Below are positions 57,301 through 64,000 of a stretch of DNA of 64,000 nucleotides, in pieces (the first letter of the stretch is position 1; each line of letters begins with the position of its first letter). A program made the translations under genes and the position numbers. Where the stretch lies: the NCBI GenBank assembly GCA_021432605.1, contig MU271162.1:319721-383720 (forward strand), read 5' to 3'. This stretch comes from Coniochaeta sp. PMI_546 (lineage: Eukaryota > Ascomycota > Sordariomycetes > Coniochaetales > Coniochaetaceae). Under the pieces are notes generated by a model that did no database searches, was not told where the DNA came from, and was given only the letters and a program-made list of their open reading frames with translations.

Positions 57301-60300
57301 GTGGAGCTAGGCGAGGTCGAGCATCATTTGCAGGCGCTTATCGAAGGCGTGCAGCAGGTGGTCGTCGACGTACTGCGAGATGGTGCTATGGCTACGCTTG
57401 TCGCATTCTTTTGCTTCAACAACGACACGCGGATATCTGTCGCCGAGCGCGACTACAGCGCCGACGACCTCTTCCTACCACTCCTACCCGAGCTAAAGAG
57501 CCGTATGATTGGCGTTGTAAGTCAACTCGGCGTCGCGCTGCCTAGTTATATGGTTCCTGCACTCTTCGTGCCCTGCAAGTATGTGCCCTTCATCGGGTCG
57601 ACAAAGATTGACCGTGGGGGGCTGCGACGTGCGGCTGCCAGCCTGGACAGGAAGAAGCTGCTGGCCGAGTACGCGCTGTCGGAGACGGACAAGCGGCCAA
57701 TGGAAAATCCCGACGAGAGCCGCATGCAACAGACGTGGGCAGCTGTGTTGAAAATTCCAACAGACTCCATTGGCCGAGATGACTCCTTCCTGCGCCTCGG
57801 CGGTGATTCGATTAGTGCAATTCAGTTGGTATCTGTGGCACGAGAAGCGGGCTTCAGTCTCAGTGTACAGGATGTTTTCAGCGACCCTCGTTTGTCAGCC
57901 ATCACAGCGAAAGGCATGTTGAAGACTCCGAGTCAGGACGAGGTGTATGACGCGGTACCATTTGGTCTCGTGCCCGCTGCGGAGATCGAGAGTCTGAAAG
58001 CAGCGATTGCTCGCGAATGTGGCCTTGATCAGTCGCAAATCGAGGATATTTATCCGTCGACTTCGCTGCAAGAGGGTCTAATGGCGCTCGCAGTTAAACA
58101 GCGCGGCTCGTACATCGCAAAGCTTGCATACCGTCTGTCAGATGCGGTGGATATAAACCGTTTCCAAAGAGCCTGGGAGCACACGGTAAACATCTGCAGC
58201 AACCTTCGGACCAGAATCGTGCTTCATAACGGCCAAACCTTCCAGGCAGTCATCAGAGAGTCTCCCGCTTGGGAAGAGATGCATGGCAGCGGCAGCTTGT
58301 CAGCAGCCTTGGATGCAGCCAAGCGCACGGAAATGGCATATGGCTCCCGTCTTTGCCGGTACGCTCTAGTGTCCGACGAGAGCAGCGGGCAGTCCTACTT
58401 TCTGGCCATCCTCCACCACGCAGTCTTTGATGGCTGGAGCATGGGATTAATCTTGGAAACGCTGCGTAATGCCTATAGTGGTGGCTCACTGCCAGTCCTA
58501 GAGCCGTACTCGCGCTTCATAAACTACACCGCATGCCTCGACCAAGGCCAGGCAGCCGACTACTGGACCACACAGCTGATCGGCGCGCAGCGGGCAGCAT
58601 TCCCACAGGCAGATAGTGTGCGGAGAACTGACACCACTGCAAAGCCCAGTACTCGCGTTCTTGAGACAAACATTACCCTGCCGCCTCTCAAGGACACATC
58701 AATCACCAAGGCCACGGTCTTGCGGGCAGCTTGGGCGCTAGTCCTGGGCCGCTACTGCGACACCGACGACGTGACCTTTGGCACGGCCGTCTCCGGGAGG
58801 CAGGCTCCGGTTCCGGGCGTGGCACGGATGCCTGGACTGGTGGTTGCGACGGTTCCGGCCCGCATACAGATCAATCGCAACAAAGCGGTTGCTGACTTCC
58901 TCCGTGACGTGCAAACACAGGCCTCCGAGATGGTCGCCTACGAGCAATACGGGCTGCAGAACATCTCCAAACTCAGCGCCGACGCCAAAGACGCCTGTGA
59001 CTTCGCCAGTCTACTGGTCGTACAACCTGCCAAGATCGTGGCGGACATTACTGGAGGCGCGGAGCTGCTACATGCTGAGACAGCCTCGGAGGCTCAGACT
59101 GCGGAGCAGTTGCTGGGTTATTTCAACTATCCTCTAATCCTTGAGGCAATACCGTATGACGATCGCATTGAGCTGATGCTTGTCTACGATTCCGGCGTTG
59201 TGTCTGGCAGCAGGCTTGAGGCAATGACAAAGCATCTAGGTCATGTCATTCAGCAACTGCTTGTGCAGCCCGAAGCAGCCCTGAGCTCTGTTTCCGTCGT
59301 CGGGCCGTGGGACTCGCAGAAGGCCATCCAGAACAACAATAACGGCGAGTCTCCCCAGATTATCGACACTTGCTTCCATCAGCTGTTTGAAGAACAAGCA
59401 AGAAGCCGTCCCCAAGCCTTGGCAGTTCGCGCGTGGGATCTAGAACTCACCTACGCGCAACTAGACGACGCAGCAACTCGGTTAGGAGCCAAGCTCATCG
59501 ATGGCGCCGGCGTCCGCGTGGGCGATCTAGTCCACGTTTGCTTCGAAAAGTCGGCCTGGTTCGTCGTCGCGATTCTCGCTGTTAATAAAGCCGGAGGTGC
59601 TTGGGTTCCTCTCGAGCCCAGCCACCCAGAGCAGCGGAAGAGACAAATTGTGCAGCAGACTGGCGCCCGGATTGCGCTGACGTCAACTGCGCAAGCCTCC
59701 AAGTGTGCAGAACTGGTGCGGGATATTATCATCGTATCAGAAGTACTGGATGCAGAACTCCTGACTAAGTATGGTCCGCACCCGCCTCTAGCCTGCAACG
59801 TCACGCCAGAGCACGCTGCATATGTGCTCTTTACGTCTGGAAGTACGGGCACACCCAAAGGGTTTGTATTACAGCACCGAGCCGTATGCACGAGCCAGAC
59901 TGCCTTTGCGGAGCGTCTGGGCTTGACGCCCAACGTGCGAATGTTGCAGTTTGCGAGCTACGTGTTCGACATGTGTATCGGCGAGATTGTGCCTATCCTT
60001 ATCACAGGTGCGCAGATTTGTATTCCCGCTGAAGCAACTCGATTGGACGGTATTGAGGATTTCATCCGAACGATGGATATCAACTGGGCCTTCTTCACGC
60101 CTGCGTTTGTTCGCACGCTGCGGGCCGAAGATGTGCCCTGCCTGGAAGCTATCATTCTTGCTGGAGAGGCTGTAGGACGTGACATTCTGGAGACCTGGCT
60201 TGGACGGGTCCGCTTGTTTAACGGCTGGGGTCCTGCGGAAACCTGCGTAGTCAGTACACTTCATGAGTGGCATGCTGTCGAAGAATCACCCCTTACCGTC

Positions 60301-63300
60301 GGCAGGCCGCTCGGAGGGTTTTGCTGGATTGTGGATCCCGATGACCCCCAAAGGCTGGCACCCATCGGGTGCGTCGGTGAAGTCGTGATCCAGGGACCGA
60401 CACTACTGCGCGAATACCTCGCGGATCCCGCCAAGACCAGTGCTGCTACCGTCACGCGCTTGCCAGACTGGGTGATTCGACGGGACGACCATTTTGGCCG
60501 CTTTTTCAAGTCTGGCGACTTGTGTGTATACAACAGCAGTGGTGGGATCGACTTCGTTAGTCGTAAAGACACGCAGGTCAAAATCCGAGGCATGCGAGTG
60601 GAGCTCGGCGAGGTAGAACACCATCTCCAAGCAGCGACGGAGGGCGTCCGCCGCGTCGTGGTCGACGTTCTGCGGGATGGTGCTGCGACCACGCTTGTCG
60701 CGTTTCTCTCCTTCAACGAGAAGACGAACATATCACCACGCGATGGAGATAGCTACGATCCTAGGACATTCTTCCTGCCGCTCAAGCAGACTCTCAAAGA
60801 CCGGATTGTAGCTGCGATCGGGCAGCTCAACGTATTCCTCCCAAACTACATGATACCCGCGCTTTTTATTCCCTGCGAGTACATGCCCGCTATTGGCTCC
60901 ACAAAGATTGACAGGGGCGGTCTCGTACGTGCTGCTCAAGCCCTGTCAAGGAATGGTCTGGCAGGCTACTCGTTGACCGACAGCGATAAGCGCCCTATGG
61001 AGAGCGAGGCGGAAAGTCGAATGCAGGCTATTTGGGCCGCGGTGCTGAAAATCCCTATCGAGTCCATTGGTCGCGATGATAGCTTCCTCCGTCTGGGAGG
61101 GGACTCCATCAGCGCGATACAGCTGGTGACGGCGTTGCGCGAGGAAGCCGGACTCAAATTGACTGTGCACGATGTATTCAGCGATCCTCGCTTGTGGGTC
61201 GTCACGGCTAAGGCCACGCACCAGCGTGAAGACGATAAGTTCGGCGCCGAGCCGTTCCAGTTGCTCCCGGCTGGTATGCAGGAAAGCGTATGTGCGGCCG
61301 TGACGAAAGCGTGCAGACTCCGTGACGGAGAGGAGATCGAAGATGCGTACCCGTGCACTCCCTTACAGGAGGGCCTCATGGCGTTGGTTGCCAAGCAGCC
61401 TGGTTCTTATGTTGCCAAACGCGCGTATGAATTACCTGATCAGGTCGATCTCGCACGCTTCCAAGCTGCCTGGGAAGAGACTCTCAATATTTGTGCGAAT
61501 CTGCACACGCGATTCGTCACTTATGAGGGGATGTCCATCCAGGCAGTGATTAGAGAGGCACCTATATGGGAGCCGACAGATCAAGGGACTAGCATGCTCG
61601 GTACCACGTTGGAGCACGTCAAATCCTGGAAGATGGAGTATGGTTCACGACTGTGCAGATATGCGCTTGTCATCGAAGAGGCCGGACCTCGATATTTTGT
61701 GCTTGTCATCCACCATGCTGTGTTTGACGGCTGGAGCTTTGGACTCGTCATGCAGACGCTGCGCAATCTGTATGAAGGGGCAGCGGTACCATCCCTGGAA
61801 CCGTATGCCGGGTTTGTCCGCTATACTACTACTATTGATGCAGAGGCAGCGGCCGAGTACTGGAAATCACAGCTGGACGGCACCCACAGAGCTGCATTCC
61901 CTGAAACAGACCACACAACGGCGGACGACGGCTTAGTGGTGCCCGTCACCCGTGTGGTAAAGTCGTCAATCGCCTTCCAGCAGCCTGCCGCGATAGAAGG
62001 CATCACCACTGCCACTCTCATACGAGCCGCCTGGGCACTGGTGCTAGCGCGGTACTCTGACAGCACTGAGGAAGTATGCTTCGGAACAACAGTGTCGGGT
62101 AGACAAGCTCCCGTTCACGGTGTCAGCAACATGGCCGGACTGGCCGTGGCCACGGTACCAGTGCGTGTGCGTCTCAACGGACGACAGTCTGTAGCCGACT
62201 TTCTCCATGGCATCCAGACGCAGGCATCTGAGATGATAGCATTTGAGCAATTCGGGCTGCAGAATATTTCCAAGCTCAGTGCAGACGCGAAGGCGGCCTG
62301 CGACTTCGCTAGTTTGATGATCATTCAACCTGCACAGGCTATGACGTCGCCCGAAGCAGGGCTCCTGCTTCCCGTTGGCTCCGGGGAATCGTCATCAAGT
62401 GCTGAGGCGCTTGACGGTTATTTTAGCTATCCTCTCGTCTTCGAGGCCCTCGCGTACCCCAACCGCGTCGACTTAGTCGTTACATACGATGCGAACGTGC
62501 TATCGAAGCGACGTATCCAGGCCCTAGCATATCACTTTGAACATGTCCTCAATCAACTGCTGGTCAAGGGCGCATCTGGTACATCCGACTCGGTTCTTGA
62601 GAGCGTGTCTGTTGCTGGCTCCTGGGATCTCGACCAAGCCGTGCGCTGGAACAGCTCCGTCAATGTGGACCTAGTCGATTCCTGTATACACGACCTGATC
62701 AGTAGCCGAGTATCACAGCAGTCAGCACATGAGGCTGTTTACGCTCACGATGGAACGCTTACATATCGACAGCTGGAAGAACTGTCCGACCTCCTAGCAT
62801 CCAACCTGACTCGCCTGGGTGCTGGTCCCGAGACCCTCGTGCCGATGTGCTTCGAAAAATCGAAATGGGCCATCGTCGCTATGCTAGGCATCCTAAAGGC
62901 AGGTGCTGCCTTTGTACCGCTCGATCCTTCGCATCCAGTTGCTCGACGGCGCGAATTGATATCTGAGACAAAGGCACATCTTATCGTCACGTCAGCAGCC
63001 AATGCGGCATCTTGCGATGGCTTGGTTGACGTTATTGTCGAGCTGTCAGCTGCAAGCATTGCTTCCATGTCAAAGAGCAGTTCTGAATATGCCCAGAGAC
63101 ACCGCGTATCAGTCGCTCCAGCCAACGCAGCGTACGCCATCTTCACATCTGGATCGACAGGGAAACCAAAGACTATCGTTGTGAGTCATTCGGCCCTGTG
63201 TACGAGTATCAGCGTCGAAGCTCCTGCATTCGATATCGGACCAGACTCGCGCGTCCTACAATTCTCAAATTTCGTCTTTGACGTGTCCCTTGCTGAAATA

Positions 63301-64000
63301 TTCACGACCCTTGGGTTTGGTGGAACAATATGTATTCCCTCGGAGGAGCAGCGGTTGCAAGATATTGCGGGATTCATCAACCTTGGCAACGTCTCTAACG
63401 CCTACCTCACGCCCTCATTTGCAGAGACCTTTGCACCCGACGCTACGCCAACACTGAAGACGCTGGTTCTGGGAGGTGAAGCTCCGACCCGGAACAGCTT
63501 GGAGAAATGGTTTGGACGTGTTCGTTTGATCAATGGTTACGGTCCCGCAGAAGCTGTCATTTACTGTGCTTCATTCACCTATAGCTCACCTGCAGATCTG
63601 CCGTCAACAATTGGGCGAGGTCTCAATGGTAGGTGCTGGGTAGTTGATCCCTTGAACCACCAAGTCTTGGCTCCGATTGGCTGCATCGGAGAGCTGGTCG
63701 TACAGGGCAACGCATTGGCTCGGGGGTACGCCAACGATGCAGAAAATACAGCAAAATCATTCCTGGAAGACGTCGAATTCCTACCTGAGACGGTATCACA
63801 GACTGGACAACGGTTTTATAAGACTGGTGATCTTGTGAGGTACAACTTTGACGGTACACTGGGGTTTCTGGGAAGGAAGGATACCCAAATCAAGCTGCGC
63901 GGGCAAAGAATCGAGTTGGCCGCCATCGAGCATAGCATCAAGCGCTCACAGCCATCCATTGAGCACGTGGTGGTTGATGTGCTGAGGTACAACTCGAGGG
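49902..64000 (+). CDS. Second giant non-ribosomal peptide synthetase (NRPS-B), 3'-truncated by window edge
   Basis: NRPS with exon 1 at 49902-52475 and exon 2 from 52591 to the window end. The intron 52476-52590 (115 bases, GTGAGC...ATCAG) keeps frame and lies inside the first condensation domain; reading through it gives a false stop at 52554-52556. The start is the first in-frame ATG after an in-frame stop at 49773. Order: degenerate A remnant, T0, truncated epimerase-like remnant with an Asn/Gly-rich linker, C, A1-T1, C-A2-T2, C-A3-T3, C-A4, then the edge. About 4,660 residues are visible. The missing working A domain before T0 suggests a starter loaded in trans, as known for fungal lipopeptide synthetases that begin with T-C. 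From T1 onward the modules belong to the same family as NRPS-A. The transporter is transcribed divergently from the same intergenic region. Family is certain; the end of the protein is unseen. Confidence 0.95.
51390..54640 (+). other. NRPS-B module 1: C-A1-T1
   Basis: The C domain opens with YPTSALQDG and carries SHAAIDG (51789-51809): serine replaces the first histidine and the catalytic second histidine is kept. The intron falls in its last third. A1 (about 52830-54330) has SGSTG near 53280 and the code DILLAAITCK, unlike any other here, with a canonical SGKIDR A10. T1 (serine codon 54520-54522) belongs to the common family. The module therefore joins two sources near 54330-54480. Confidence 0.83.
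54700..57920 (+). other. NRPS-B module 2: C-A2-T2
   Basis: C motif HHAIFDGW starts at 55126. A2 at about 56065-57620, core SGSTGVPKG. T2 serine codon 57808-57810 in FLRLGGDS. The pocket code DLGFLAGVFK is identical to NRPS-A module 7. The two share a 21-residue stretch around the A4 motif almost unchanged while differing at many silent sites, so they are long-separated copies held under selection. Confidence 0.85.
57960..61230 (+). other. NRPS-B module 3: C-A3-T3
   Basis: C motif HHAVFDGW starts at 58414. A3 at about 59370-60930, core SGSTGTPKG. T3 serine codon 61105-61107 in FLRLGGDS. Pocket code DMGFIAGVVK, close to NRPS-A module 5. Confidence 0.85.
61250..64000 (+). other. NRPS-B module 4: C and partial A4
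   Basis: C motif HHAVFDGW starts at 61711. A4 begins about 62690 with SGSTGKPKT near 63150. Its code reads DVAYVGGIY before the edge (the lysine position is outside), matching NRPS-A modules 6 and 8. The window ends in the C-terminal A subdomain, before T4. Confidence 0.83.

Overview
The window is from the nuclear genome of a filamentous ascomycete (Pezizomycotina). Genes are interrupted by short introns of about 50-145 bases with GTAAGT-like donors, CTAAC/CTGAC-like branch points and CAG/TAG acceptors. The enzyme types are those of a fungal secondary-metabolite cluster. A run of 60 Ns at 39432-39491 marks a scaffold gap.

Layout, left to right: (1) Positions 1-33438 (+) are the 3' part of a giant non-ribosomal peptide synthetase, NRPS-A. 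It is one uninterrupted reading frame that enters from the left edge inside a condensation domain. It holds ten adenylation-thiolation units separated by condensation domains and ends in a terminal condensation-like domain. (2) 33439-35543 is non-coding, with a solo LTR at 34843-35029. (3) 35544-37669 (-) is a two-exon ankyrin-repeat protein. (4) 37670-40405 is repeat-prone non-coding DNA with the gap. (5) 40406-41437 (-) is a three-exon stand-alone thioesterase. (6) 42615-48023 (-) is a fifteen-exon full-length ABCC (MRP-type) transporter of about 1469 residues. (7) 48024-49901 is the divergent intergenic region shared by the transporter and the second synthetase. (8) 49902-64000 (+) is the 5' part of a second synthetase, NRPS-B. 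It starts with a degenerate loading region and runs off the right edge inside its fourth adenylation domain.

Read together, this is a peptide cluster with at least 14 visible elongation modules on two same-strand synthetases, a proofreading or release thioesterase and an exporter. NRPS-B carries a thiolation domain without a working adenylation partner at its start, which suggests a starter unit (acyl or other) loaded in trans. NRPS-A ends in the domain type that fungi use to cyclise peptides. No intact epimerase, N-methyltransferase or reductase domain is visible. Binding-pocket signatures repeat within and between the two synthetases, so the product should have recurring residues. One signature, found in both genes, resembles those I recall for alpha-aminoisobutyrate domains of peptaibol synthetases. 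The compound cannot be named from this window.
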